Assembly: GCA_030837825.1 (NCBI GenBank)
Contig: JAUQYB010000124.1
Span: 1 to 21,219, forward strand
Direction of reading: 5' to 3'
Length of the DNA stretch: 21,219 bases
Origin: Albidovulum sp.
Lineage (GTDB): Bacteria > Pseudomonadota > Alphaproteobacteria > Rhodobacterales > Rhodobacteraceae
In this document: positions 8,088-18,823 of the stretch, in pieces
Layout of the letters: every line of letters starts with the position of its first letter
How positions within the stretch are numbered: the first letter of the stretch is position 1
Translations under genes and position numbers: made by a program
The notes under the pieces: generated by a model
Databases searched by the model: none
Seen by the model: only the letters and a program-made list of their open reading frames with translations
Told to the model about the DNA's origin: nothing

Positions 8088-8730
8088 CGTCGCCGCCCTT
8101 CAGCCTGTCGGAGAGTTCCGCGATGATCCGGCCCCATGTCTCGACCGGCTGCGCACCCTGCACCACGTAGCGGTCGGCGATGATGAAGGTCGGCACCGCG
8201 TTCACGCCGCGCTCGCGGGCATGGGCCTCGCGGGCGCGGATCTCGTCGCGGTCCGCGTCGGTCGCCAGCAGCCGGCGGATCATCGCGCGGTCAAGCCCGG
8301 CCTCGCCGGCGATGTCGGCAAGCGTGTCGGCATCGCCGATGTCGCGCCCGTCGCGCCAGTAGGCGCGGAACAGCGCCGAGACGATGGCCGACTGCCGCCC
8401 CTCGAGCCCCGCCCAGTGGATCAGCCGGTGGGCGTCGAGCGTGTTGGGCCGGCGGGTGATCGCCTCGAGGTTCAGCTCCACCCCGGCGGCCTTCGCGTGC
8501 TCCAGAAGCGGCTGGTGGACACGCGCCACGCCCTCGGGCCCGCCGAATTTCGCCTCCATGTAGGCGCGCCTGTCCACGCCGTCCCCCGGCAGGTCGGGGT
8601 CGAGCTGGAACGGGTGCCATTCGATGGCGAAGGGATGGTCGGCATGGGCTTCGAGCGTGCGGTCGAGATGGGCCTTGCCGAGATAGCACCACGGGCAGGC
8701 GATGTCGGAAATGATGTCAAGCCGTATCAT
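8080..8730 (-). CDS. DsbA-family (FrnE-like) thioredoxin-fold protein
   Basis: A 216-residue protein with a CPWC active site (Cys12, Cys15) in SDIACPWCYLGK and a cis-proline segment VNAVPTFII near 170. Both are typical of the FrnE / 2-hydroxychromene-2-carboxylate isomerase branch of the DsbA superfamily. There is no signal peptide, so it is cytosolic. Members act as disulfide oxidoreductases or glutathione-dependent isomerases of aromatic or polyketide intermediates; an intact CXXC favours redox chemistry. The start at 8730 forms an ATGA overlap with the ligase stop and has GGAAGG 7 nt upstream; an in-frame ATG at 8745 would add five residues and lacks that spacing. It is the middle gene of a ligase, oxidoreductase, transporter operon. 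Confidence 0.88.
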   Translation of the reverse strand: MIRLDIISDIACPWCYLGKAHLDRTLEAHADHPFAIEWHPFQLDPDLPGDGVDRRAYMEAKFGGPEGVARVHQPLLEHAKAAGVELNLEAITRRPNTLDAHRLIHWAGLEGRQSAIVSALFRAYWRDGRDIGDADTLADIAGEAGLDRAMIRRLLATDADRDEIRAREAHARERGVNAVPTFIIADRYVVQGAQPVETWGRIIAELSDRLKGGDDV

Positions 8731-10241
8731 CGGGTTGCCTTCCATTCTTCACGCAAGGCGCGGCGGTTGACCTTGCCGTTGGCGGTGACCGGGATCGCCG
8801 CGCGGCGGAGGTAGAGCCGGGGCTGCTTGTAACGGGCGAGGTGCGTCCCGGCATGAGCGGCGAGCGCGTCCTCGGCCGCCTCGCCGGCGTAGAAGAGCGC
8901 GATGACGGTAACGTCCTCCTTCACCGGCAGTTCCACCGCGGCGCTGGCGGCGACGCCGGGACAGGCGGCCATCGCCGCCTCGATCTCGGCAGGCGAGACC
9001 CGGAAGCCGCCGGCGTTCAGCATGTCGTCGGCACGGCCGAGGCTGGTGACGGCGCCGTCCTCGGCCATCACCACCATGTCGCCGGTCTGGAACCAGTCGC
9101 CGGTGACGGGCCGGATCGTTTCGCCCTCGAAGACGCCGAGGCAGAGGCCGGGGTCGCTCCGGTGCACCGCGAGGATGCCGGGCTCGCCGCGCGGCACCGG
9201 AGCGCCGTCGGCGCCCAGCACGGCGACGCACCGGCCGGGCTGGGCATGGCCGGTGGCGCCCTCGGGTGCGGGCCGGGCGGGAGAGGAGGAGAGGAACGTC
9301 GAGCATTCCGACAGCCCCATCGCCTCGTGCAGGTCGGTGCCCGTCGCCGCGCGCCAGCGGGCGCGGGTCGCCGGCGGCAGCTTTTCCCCGGCCGAGAGCC
9401 CGTGCCGGAGCCGGGGCAGCGAGAGCGTCGGGCTCCGCTCGAGGATGCGACGGTAGATCCCGGGAACGGCAGCAAGAATCGTGGCGTCGAAGCGGCGGGC
9501 CAGAAGCGGGATCTGGTCAGGCGACACGCCCTCGGCAAGCACGATCGCGGTCGCCCCCACGGCCCAGGGATCGAAGAGCCCGGCGCCCAGCGTGTAGGTC
9601 CAGTTGAGCGCGCCGGCGTGCAGCAGCCGGTCGTCCGGGCCGATGCCGAGCCAGCCGTCGCGCATCATCCGCCGCGCCCAGACGGCGCGGTGGGCGTGGG
9701 CCACCGCGCGCGGGCTTCCGGAGGTGCCGGAGGTGAGGACGATGTAGCCGAGCCGGTCGGGATCGCCCATCGCCCAAGCGGCGGGGGCGAGCCGCTCGAA
9801 GCCGCAGAGCGTCGCCTCGTCGAGAAGCGGGCAGGGCAGGGGCTCGGGCAGCGCCACGCCGGGGCCGGCGACGATCAGCGCCGGCCGGATCGCGGCGCAG
9901 AGCCGCGCCACCTCGGCCGCGGTCAGACCCGCCGCGGTCGGAACCGGCACGAAGCCGCCCGCCACGGCGCCGAGGAAGGCGAGCGGGAAACCCGTGCCGT
10001 TGCCGAGCCGCAGGAGAACGCGGTCGCCGGGTGCCAGCCCGAGCGTGGCAAGGCCCGCCGCCACGCCGAGGACCGCCGTCGCCAGCCGCCCGTAGCTCCA
10101 GCGTTCGGCGCCCGCTGGCCGGACGACCATCAGGGCCAGATGGTCGGGCCGCGGCCCGGCCGCCGCGAGCACATGTCGGGCGAGGTTGAAGGGCGCGGGG
10201 CAGGGCGCCGGAGCGGGCGCGCGATCGGTCACGGACAGCAT
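8727..10241 (-). CDS. AMP-forming acyl/aryl-CoA ligase (class I adenylate-forming enzyme)
   Basis: A 504-residue cytosolic enzyme that activates a carboxylic acid as acyl-AMP, then as a CoA thioester. The P-loop YIVLTSGTSGSPRAVAH is at 166-182. The A5 region reads HEAMGLSECSTF. TGDWFQTGD (A7) and GRADDMLNAGGFRVSPAEIE (A8 hinge) follow, and the catalytic lysine is Lys490 in NGKVNR. The length and compact architecture resemble benzoate-, cyclohexanecarboxylate- and medium-chain acyl-CoA ligases; the substrate cannot be named. There is no carrier domain, so a peptide-synthetase role is unlikely. It is the first gene of a minus-strand operon and divergent from the XRE-cupin regulator, which probably controls it. 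The ribosome-binding site (AAGG close to the ATG) is weak. Confidence 0.9.
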   Translation of the reverse strand: MLSVTDRAPAPAPCPAPFNLARHVLAAAGPRPDHLALMVVRPAGAERWSYGRLATAVLGVAAGLATLGLAPGDRVLLRLGNGTGFPLAFLGAVAGGFVPVPTAAGLTAAEVARLCAAIRPALIVAGPGVALPEPLPCPLLDEATLCGFERLAPAAWAMGDPDRLGYIVLTSGTSGSPRAVAHAHRAVWARRMMRDGWLGIGPDDRLLHAGALNWTYTLGAGLFDPWAVGATAIVLAEGVSPDQIPLLARRFDATILAAVPGIYRRILERSPTLSLPRLRHGLSAGEKLPPATRARWRAATGTDLHEAMGLSECSTFLSSSPARPAPEGATGHAQPGRCVAVLGADGAPVPRGEPGILAVHRSDPGLCLGVFEGETIRPVTGDWFQTGDMVVMAEDGAVTSLGRADDMLNAGGFRVSPAEIEAAMAACPGVAASAAVELPVKEDVTVIALFYAGEAAEDALAAHAGTHLARYKQPRLYLRRAAIPVTANGKVNRRALREEWKATR

Positions 10242-10326
10242 CCGCCTTGGCTACGCCTCCCACCCCGCCGTTGCAAGGCGCGCCGGAATGGCGTTAATGC
10301 ACCGGAGCCTGTGCAGGACCGGACAG

Positions 10327-13588
<3,262 letters not shown>

Positions 13589-13592
<4 letters not shown>

Positions 13593-14614
13593 AGGTCCAG
13601 ATCAACGGCGCGGCCGCTGCGGATGCTTTCGTCCGCAGCCAGGCAGACGGCGAGCGAGGCGACCGCATCCTCCATGTGCCGGGAAAGGTCGGTGTCCTCG
13701 GCAATCGCCCTGAGAAGCCAGGCCTGCTCGGCGTCGCACAGAGCCTGGTGGTCGGGTTCGCCGGCAAACTTCACATCCTCGTCCGGCCCCCCGGTGCGGT
13801 GGATGCGCAGCGCGCCGACCTTGGTGTGGCCCTCGACCGAATCCGATGCCGGGTGCATCCCCGACAGGATCGAGACGGCGCCATTGGGCGAGATCACGTC
13901 CTTCACGAAATAGGCGACCTCCGACATCATCGGGCCCCAGCCAGCCTCGTACCAGCCCACCGATCCGTCCTCAAAGATGACCTGGAACTGCCCGTAATTA
14001 TACATTTTTTCTGCGATCTCGTGCGAAAGCCTCAGGCCCATGCCGTGGACGCGGACCGGCCTCGCGTCGGTGATCTGGCACATCACGTCGACATAGTGGA
14101 CGCCGCAATCGACGATCGGCGGCGTCGCCTGCATCAGCGCCTTGTGCACCTCCCAGGTGGCGCCCGTCGACTGCTGGTTGAGGTTCAGCCGGAAGACGTA
14201 GGGCGGGCCGAGCCGGCGTGCCTCGGCGATCAGCCGCATCCACGACGGGTGATGGCGCAGGATGTAGCCGACGACGAGCTTGTGGCCCGTCCGCCGTGCC
14301 GTCTCCACCACGCGCCGGGCATCCGCGACCGTGGCGGCCAGCGGCTTTTCCACGAAGACATGGGCACCGGCCTCCATCGCCGCGCAGGCATAGTCGGCAT
14401 GGCTGTCGGTATAGGTCGCGATCACCGCCAGCTCGGGCCGCGTCGTCTCAAGCGCGGCGTGGAAGTCCTTGAAAAGCGGATAGGGTTGCAATTCGTGGGG
14501 CAGGGGGACCGCGGACCGGTTGACCAGCGCCACGATCTCGGCTCCGGGGTGGCGGTGATGGGCAAGGGCGTGCGATCGGCCCATGTTGCCAAGACCCGCG
14601 ATCAGCACTCTCAT
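13589..14614 (-). CDS. Gfo/Idh/MocA-family NAD(P)-dependent sugar dehydrogenase
   Basis: A 341-residue cytosolic oxidoreductase. The N-terminal Rossmann loop is GLGNMG (7-12), the family hallmark EKP is at 89-91, and the substrate-side segment [10 protein letters not shown] carries the usual conserved histidine near 180. Family members oxidise or reduce hydroxyls of sugars, inositols and sugar acids; the substrate here is not evident. Its place between the permease and ATPase genes, with a 4-bp ATGA overlap with malG-like and AGGAG 7 nt upstream, says its substrate is probably the imported sugar or a derivative. It is the one step in this locus with no obvious place in standard MurNAc or GlcNAc catabolism. 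Confidence 0.9.
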
Positions 14615-15450
14615 TTCACCGCTCCTGCCGTGATGCCGCGGATCAACTGCCGCGAGAAGAGGACGTAAAGCACAAGGGCCGGCAGGATCGCCAGCGACAG
14701 CGCCGACAGCACCGCGTTCCAGTCGGTCACGAACTGGCCGATGAAGACCTGGCTGCCCAGCGTCAGCGTCTTCGTCGCCTCGCCCGGAGCGAGGATCAGC
14801 GGAAACCAGAGATCGTTCCAGATCGGGATCATGTTGAAGACCGCGACCGTCGCCATCGCCGGCCGCACCAGCGGCAGGACCAGGCGGAAGAAGATCGCGT
14901 ATTCGCTCATCCCGTCGATGCGGCCGGCATTCTTCAGGTCGTTCGAGACCTGGCGCATGAACTCGCTGAGAATGAAGACCGCCAGCGGCAGCCCCTGCGC
15001 GGTATAGACGAGGATCAGCGCGAGAAGCGTGTTCACCAGCCCCGCCTGCACCATCAGATCGAGGATCGCCACGGTGCCGATCCGGATCGGGATCATGATC
15101 CCGAGCGCGAGGTAGAGGCCCATGAGCGTGTTGCCGCGGAAACGGTATTCCGACAGTGCAAAGGCGGCCATCGCGCCGAAGAGAAGGATGAAGGCCAGCG
15201 CGCCCACGGTGACGATCAGCGAGTTCTGGAAGTAGAGCAGGAAGTCGCCCTGCTGCATCACCGTGCGGTAGCCCACCATCGAAAAGCTCGCCTCCGACGG
15301 CAGTGCCAGCGGCTCGGCGAAGATCGCGCGCCGGGTCTTGAACGAATTCACCAGGATCACGAAGACCGGGAAGAGCGCGATCGCGGTCCAGGCCAGAAGC
15401 GCCGCGTGGGCCGCGACGGTGTTCAGGGTGTTGCTGCGGGCGCGGCTCAT
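14611..15450 (-). CDS. ABC sugar permease, MalG-type (CUT1)
   Basis: A 279-residue inner-membrane protein with six predicted helices. The cytoplasmic coupling loop reads LKNAGRIDGMSEYAIFFRL then VLPLVRPA; the classical EAA---DGA motif is thus NAG---DGM, while the LPL-P tail is kept. SFKTRRAIFAEPLALPS after helix 1 is typical of MalG-like permeases. It pairs with the MalF-type permease upstream, whose stop codon lies 7 bp before this start and overlaps its Shine-Dalgarno region (TGAGG). Confidence 0.95.
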   Translation of the reverse strand: MSRARSNTLNTVAAHAALLAWTAIALFPVFVILVNSFKTRRAIFAEPLALPSEASFSMVGYRTVMQQGDFLLYFQNSLIVTVGALAFILLFGAMAAFALSEYRFRGNTLMGLYLALGIMIPIRIGTVAILDLMVQAGLVNTLLALILVYTAQGLPLAVFILSEFMRQVSNDLKNAGRIDGMSEYAIFFRLVLPLVRPAMATVAVFNMIPIWNDLWFPLILAPGEATKTLTLGSQVFIGQFVTDWNAVLSALSLAILPALVLYVLFSRQLIRGITAGAVK

Positions 15451-15457
15451 CGGGGCC

Positions 15458-16369
15458 TCAGAACTGGTAGCGGCGCATGCGCGTCTGGATCAGGAAGAGA
15501 TAGACGCAGACGCCCGCCAGGATGATCGCGAACATCGCGGTGGCGATGGCTGCCCCCATGTGCGGATCGCCGAGCTGGAGCTGGAAGCCGAAGAAGGTCC
15601 GGTAGAGGAAGGTGCCGAGGATGTCGGTCGAGAAATCCGGCCCCGCCAGCGCCCCCTGTGCTGCGTAGATCAGATCGAAAGCATTGAAATTGCCGACGAA
15701 GGTAAGGATCGAGATGATCCCGATCGAGGGCAGGATCAGCGGCAGCTTGATCTTCCGGAAGGCCGCCCAGCCGGTCAGCCCCTCGATCTCGCCGGCCTCG
15801 AGAATCTCCTCGGGGATCGAGAGGAGTGCCGCGTAGATCAGCATCATCGGGATGCCGACGAACTGCCAGACCGAGATCAGCGCCAGCGTAGTGAGCGCAT
15901 AGTCCTCCTTGCCGAGCCAGGGCGCGAAGAGCGATTTCAGGCCGACCGCATCGAGCATCCCCGGCGCGATCCCCCAGATCGGCGACAGGATCAGCTTCCA
16001 GGCGAAGCCCACGATCACGAACGAGAGGATCGTCGGCACGAAGATCGCCGAGCGGTAGAGGGCGGCGAAACGCAGCCGGGGGTGGCTTAGGATCGCGGCC
16101 AGGCCGATGCCGATCGGGTTCTGCACCGCCATGTGGATCAGGAAGAACCAGAGGTTGTTGCCGAGCGCGTTCCAGAACGCCCCCGACCAGCGCGGATCGC
16201 CGAGGAGCGTGCGGAAATTCGCCAGCCCCGCGAACACCCGGCCCGCGTCGCCGGTGGTGTAGAGCGACAGCCGCAGGGTATTGAAAAGCGGCCAGATCAT
16301 CACCGCCGTGTAGACGAGGACAGCCGGCGCAAGGAAGACCGCGATGTGACGCCTCGGTCGGGATGCCAT
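15458..16369 (-). CDS. ABC sugar permease, MalF-type (CUT1)
   Basis: A 303-residue inner-membrane protein with six hydrophobic segments (about 10-35, 72-93, 104-128, then three more). The coupling loop reads EEILEAGEIEGLTGWAAFRKIKLPLILP, with EAG---EG in place of EAA---DG. There is no long periplasmic insertion as in enteric MalF, which is normal for three-gene CUT1 systems. AAGGA about 10 nt upstream of ATG 16369 is the likely ribosome-binding site. An out-of-frame ATG at 16379 is not used. A 102-bp spacer full of GC-only hairpins separates it from the binding-protein gene. Confidence 0.95.
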   Translation of the reverse strand: MASRPRRHIAVFLAPAVLVYTAVMIWPLFNTLRLSLYTTGDAGRVFAGLANFRTLLGDPRWSGAFWNALGNNLWFFLIHMAVQNPIGIGLAAILSHPRLRFAALYRSAIFVPTILSFVIVGFAWKLILSPIWGIAPGMLDAVGLKSLFAPWLGKEDYALTTLALISVWQFVGIPMMLIYAALLSIPEEILEAGEIEGLTGWAAFRKIKLPLILPSIGIISILTFVGNFNAFDLIYAAQGALAGPDFSTDILGTFLYRTFFGFQLQLGDPHMGAAIATAMFAIILAGVCVYLFLIQTRMRRYQF

Positions 16370-16388
16370 CGCCCGTCATCCTTCTTCG

Positions 16389-16432
16389 TTGCGGAAATAC
16401 CCTCGGGGGGTCCGGGGGGCGGAAAGCCCCCC
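16389..16432. repeat. dispersed GC-hairpin repeat, copy B, between binding-protein and permease genes
   Basis: A 44-bp element matching copy A at 1006-1048: head AAATACCCTC (16395-16404), six G (16405-16410), spacer TCC, and hairpin GGGGGGC / GCCCCCC (16414-16420 with 16426-16432) with loop GGAAA. Apart from the loop and spacer, differences are a one-base indel and two substitutions. It is read in the antisense direction by the operon, and its edge nearly touches the malF-like ribosome-binding site. Confidence 0.6.
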
Positions 16433-16443
16433 CCGGGGTCGGG

Positions 16444-16463
16444 GCCCCGGAGTGATCCGGGGC
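16444..16463. other. 8-bp perfect GC hairpin just after the binding-protein gene
   Basis: GCCCCGGA (16444-16451) pairs perfectly with TCCGGGGC (16456-16463) around GTGA. It begins 8 nt past the stop codon of the sugar-binding-protein gene and lies next to the repeat copy B hairpin. In mRNA the two would form consecutive strong stems. No T-run follows, so partial attenuation or 3'-end protection is more likely than full termination. Confidence 0.5.
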
Positions 16464-16471
16464 GCAGGGCC

Positions 16472-17734
16472 TCACTTCTGCGGCTCGTACCAGCTTGCCA
16501 GCCCCTCCTGGAGCCGCTTGGCCGCGTCCTCGGGCGTCTCGGTGCCCTTGATCACGTTCGCCGAGGCGTTCCAGGTCTCGTTCTCGAGGTTCGGCGTCCC
16601 GCGCGAGAGGATCTGGTAGGTGGACCGGATCGTCGAGGCGCACTTGCCGCGCCACGAGACGAATTCCTGCGCCAGCGGGTCGGCCATCTCCACCGGTGCG
16701 GAGTTGAGCGAGAAGAAGCCCGGCAGCGCGTTGGCATAGAGTGTGGCGAATTCGCCCGATCCCACCCATTCGAGGAACTGCTTGGCCTCCTCGGGGTGTT
16801 TCGTGGCCGCGTTCATGCCGATGGCGATGTCGGTATGGTCGGAAATGTAGCAAGGATCGCCTGCGGCCGGCACGGGGGGCGGGAACGCGCCCATCTTGAA
16901 GCCCGCCTGGGTGTTGAAGCCCGAGATCTCCCACGACCCGGCCGGATAGATCGCGGCGCGCCCCAGGGTGAAGAGGTTCTGGCTGTCGGGATAGGTCTGC
17001 GCCTCGAATCCGTCGCCGAGGTAGTCCTTCCACCGGGCGAGCTGCCGGTAGGGCTCGACCCATTGCTCGTCGGACAGCTTCTGCTCGCCCTTGATCAGCG
17101 CCAGCCGGCCTTCCTCGCCCTTCCAGTAGTTCGGCCCGATGTTCTGGTAGCCCATCGTCGCCGCTTCCCACTGGTCGTTGGTGCCCATCGCCATCGGAAC
17201 ATAGGTGCCGTCGGCCTTGATCTTGTCGAGGACGGCGTAGAATTCCTCCATCGTCGCGGGGGGCGCCAGGCCGAGCGCGTCGAAGGCGTCCTTGTTGTAG
17301 ATGAAGCCGTGGATCACGCTCGCCATCGGCACGCAGAAGGTGTGGGCGGCGTCATCGGTCTGCCAGGCCGATTTCGCGACGCCGGAGAAACCGGCCATCG
17401 CCGCGAGGTCCGAGAGGTCGGCAAGCTTGCCGCCCTCGTAGAGCGAAAGCGAGGCGTCGAAGGGCCGGCAGGTGATCAGGTCGCCCGCGGTTCCGGCGTC
17501 GAGCTTGGAATTCAGCGCGGCGTTGTATTCCGTCGGCGCCGAGGGGGTGAACTGCACCTTGATCCCGGGGTGCGATGCCTCGAAGGCCGGGATGATCTGG
17601 TCCTGCCAAATCGTCAGGTCGTCGTTGCGCCAGCTTTCGATCGTCAGCGTCACATCCTCCGCCGCCGCGACGCCGGCGCCGGCGCCGAGAATTGTGGTGG
17701 CCAGAAGGATTGCGCTCAGTCGCGTCCGTCTCAT
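16472..17734 (-). CDS. extracellular sugar-binding protein of the ABC importer
   Basis: A 420-residue periplasmic protein. A Sec signal peptide (MRRTRLSAILLATTILGAG start) ends with a likely cleavage after AAA at residue 25. The mature part has the family-1 binding-protein layout: TIESWRNDDLTIWQDQIIPAFEASHPGIKV split over the first strands, YNAALNSKLDAGTAGDLI, then FIYNKDAFDALGLAPPATMEEFYA. Aromatic residues (YQNIGPNYWKG, PAGSWEISGF) fit sugar stacking. Three cysteines occur in the mature chain before residue 330. The exact ligand is unknown; the context suggests an amino sugar or muropeptide-derived saccharide. The ATG at 17734 overlaps the murQ-like stop as ATGA. A frame open upstream to 19372 is only shadow sequence. 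Confidence 0.95.
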   Translation of the reverse strand: MRRTRLSAILLATTILGAGAGVAAAEDVTLTIESWRNDDLTIWQDQIIPAFEASHPGIKVQFTPSAPTEYNAALNSKLDAGTAGDLITCRPFDASLSLYEGGKLADLSDLAAMAGFSGVAKSAWQTDDAAHTFCVPMASVIHGFIYNKDAFDALGLAPPATMEEFYAVLDKIKADGTYVPMAMGTNDQWEAATMGYQNIGPNYWKGEEGRLALIKGEQKLSDEQWVEPYRQLARWKDYLGDGFEAQTYPDSQNLFTLGRAAIYPAGSWEISGFNTQAGFKMGAFPPPVPAAGDPCYISDHTDIAIGMNAATKHPEEAKQFLEWVGSGEFATLYANALPGFFSLNSAPVEMADPLAQEFVSWRGKCASTIRSTYQILSRGTPNLENETWNASANVIKGTETPEDAAKRLQEGLASWYEPQK

Positions 17735-18666
17735 GTCAAGCTCCCTGGTTGGTCTGGAATTGCCGGCTTTTCCGGGCCGGTCGTATGGAGGCGCGCGAGG
17801 GCCGCGCGAAGGTTGCCGCCGCTTTCTGCAAGCGCCCTTGCGGCGTCGCCGGCGGTCAGGCCACGGGCCACGAGGACGGCCGGCTTGACGGCAAAGCCGG
17901 TCGCGGCCAGCGCCGCCCCGGCGGTCGCCGCATCGCTGCCGGCGATGGTCTCGACCATCGCGCGGGCGCGGTCCCTCAGTTTCGCATTGTCGGCCACGAC
18001 CGCGACCATCCTTCCGTCGTGCACCGCGCCGATGCGGATGCCCATGAGCGTCGACATCAGGTTCAGCGCCACCTTCTGGGCGGTGCCCGCCCCCATCCGG
18101 GTGGAGCCCGCGATGATCTCGGGCGGGGTTGCAAGGCAGACCCGGACGTCGGCCGCGGCGAAGATCGCGGCGCCGGGATTGTTGGCGATGGCGATCACGC
18201 TCGCCCCGCGCGCCCTGGCGGCCGTCGCGACGGCAAGCGCATAGGGCGTGCTGCCCGAGGCGGTCACGGCGATGACCACGTCGCCACGTCGGATCCGCCC
18301 GGCGTCGGCGGCCGCAGCGTCGGTGTCGTCCTCGCTTGCCCCCGGCATCTGCGCGGTGCAGGGAAGGCCGCCGGCCATGAGGATGCCGACGCGCCCCGGC
18401 GGCAACCCGAAGGTCGCCGGCAGTTCGAGCGCGTCGGCCATCGCCATCAGCGCCGAGGACCCGGCACCGGCGTAGACAAGCGCGCCGCCCGCAGCCACCG
18501 CCCGCGCCATCAGCGCGGCGCCGGCATCGAGGGCGGGAAGGGCGGGGCGGACCGCGGCGAGGGCCGCCGCCTGCGCTGACAGGAGACGGTCGAGCACCTC
18601 GCTGCCGGGCAGGGTGTCGAGCCCTTCGGCCAAGGGATGCAGGCGCTCGGTTCCGGCTTCTGGCAT
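17731..18666 (-). CDS. murQ: MurQ-like N-acetylmuramic acid 6-phosphate etherase (variant)
   Basis: A 311-residue SIS-fold enzyme of the family that cleaves the D-lactyl ether of MurNAc-6-phosphate to give GlcNAc-6-phosphate. Family signs are TERLHPLAEGLD near the N-terminus, Glu81 in ELPATFG and Glu112 in GASEDD (positions of the two catalytic glutamates known in E. coli MurQ, Glu83 and Glu114), and TRMGAGTAQK (189-198). Departures: the usual GAGTSGR loop is GAGSSAL (67-73), ASGRTPY is ASGSTPY, and one residue is inserted before Glu112. Function is therefore probable, not certain; a related sugar-phosphate lyase or isomerase is the alternative. It is the first gene of the leftward operon, with a GGGGGAG ribosome-binding site about 6 nt before ATG 18666, and divergent from the kinase gene. 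Confidence 0.85.
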   Translation of the reverse strand: MPEAGTERLHPLAEGLDTLPGSEVLDRLLSAQAAALAAVRPALPALDAGAALMARAVAAGGALVYAGAGSSALMAMADALELPATFGLPPGRVGILMAGGLPCTAQMPGASEDDTDAAAADAGRIRRGDVVIAVTASGSTPYALAVATAARARGASVIAIANNPGAAIFAAADVRVCLATPPEIIAGSTRMGAGTAQKVALNLMSTLMGIRIGAVHDGRMVAVVADNAKLRDRARAMVETIAGSDAATAGAALAATGFAVKPAVLVARGLTAGDAARALAESGGNLRAALARLHTTGPEKPAIPDQPGSLT

Positions 18667-18687
18667 CGAATCTCCCCCGTTGAGGTG

Positions 18688-18715
18688 ATGATACCTTTTT
18701 AATACCTGTTGTCCA
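18688..18715 (-). promoter_or_regulatory. candidate promoter of the murQ-transporter operon
   Basis: On the minus strand TGGACA (18715-18710) and TATCAT (18693-18688) each match the sigma-70 hexamers at five of six bases, with a 16-nt spacer. The start would fall near 18681, leaving a 15-nt leader that is mostly the GGGGGAG ribosome-binding site. The 17-bp operator candidate fills the spacer and half of the -10. Confidence 0.5.
18690..18706. promoter_or_regulatory. candidate GntR operator 1
   Basis: GATACCTTTTTAATACC. Its reverse complement matches the site at 18804-18820 at 16 of 17 bases. Within the site the pentamer ATACC recurs with an 11-bp period, about one helix turn, as a direct repeat. 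It overlaps the candidate murQ promoter between -35 and -10, the right place for repression. Confidence 0.6.
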
Positions 18716-18803
18716 CAAACTTCTCGGGAGAGAGGTCGGACCGCACGGAATTGCGCGCGGCGTCGCGCCGATCATCGTCAGCACCTCTTTCTTTCCGGTC
18801 AAA

Positions 18804-18820
18804 GGTATTATAAAGGTATC
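18804..18820. promoter_or_regulatory. candidate GntR operator 2
   Basis: GGTATTATAAAGGTATC, the inverted partner of the site at 18690-18706 (one mismatch), with GGTAT repeated at an 11-bp period. It ends 3 bp before the kinase ATG and contains its Shine-Dalgarno (AAGG, 18813-18816) and a -10-like TATTAT (18806-18811). The two sites are 114 bp apart start to start, one facing each operon. Confidence 0.6.
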
Positions 18821-18823
18821 TTG

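Noticed and set aside
10271..10299. Possible promoter for the XRE gene (TTGCAA, 17 nt, TTAATG)
   Set aside because: The -35 fits only four of six bases and the -10 only two of six, too weak to list as a feature.
10186..10326. Longer N-terminus for the XRE-cupin regulator
   Set aside because: It would cross the divergent promoter region and overlap the ligase start; ATG 10327 has its own AGGA and begins a normal family N-terminus.
16133..18244. Plus-strand open frame of 703 codons across malF-like, binding-protein and murQ genes
   Set aside because: Shadow of three genuine minus-strand genes; low-complexity arginine-rich product with no motif.
18709..18717. DnaA-box-like TTGTCCACA
   Set aside because: A single copy with one mismatch to TTATCCACA, no clustered boxes and no dnaA or dnaN nearby; it overlaps the candidate murQ -35 element and is probably chance.
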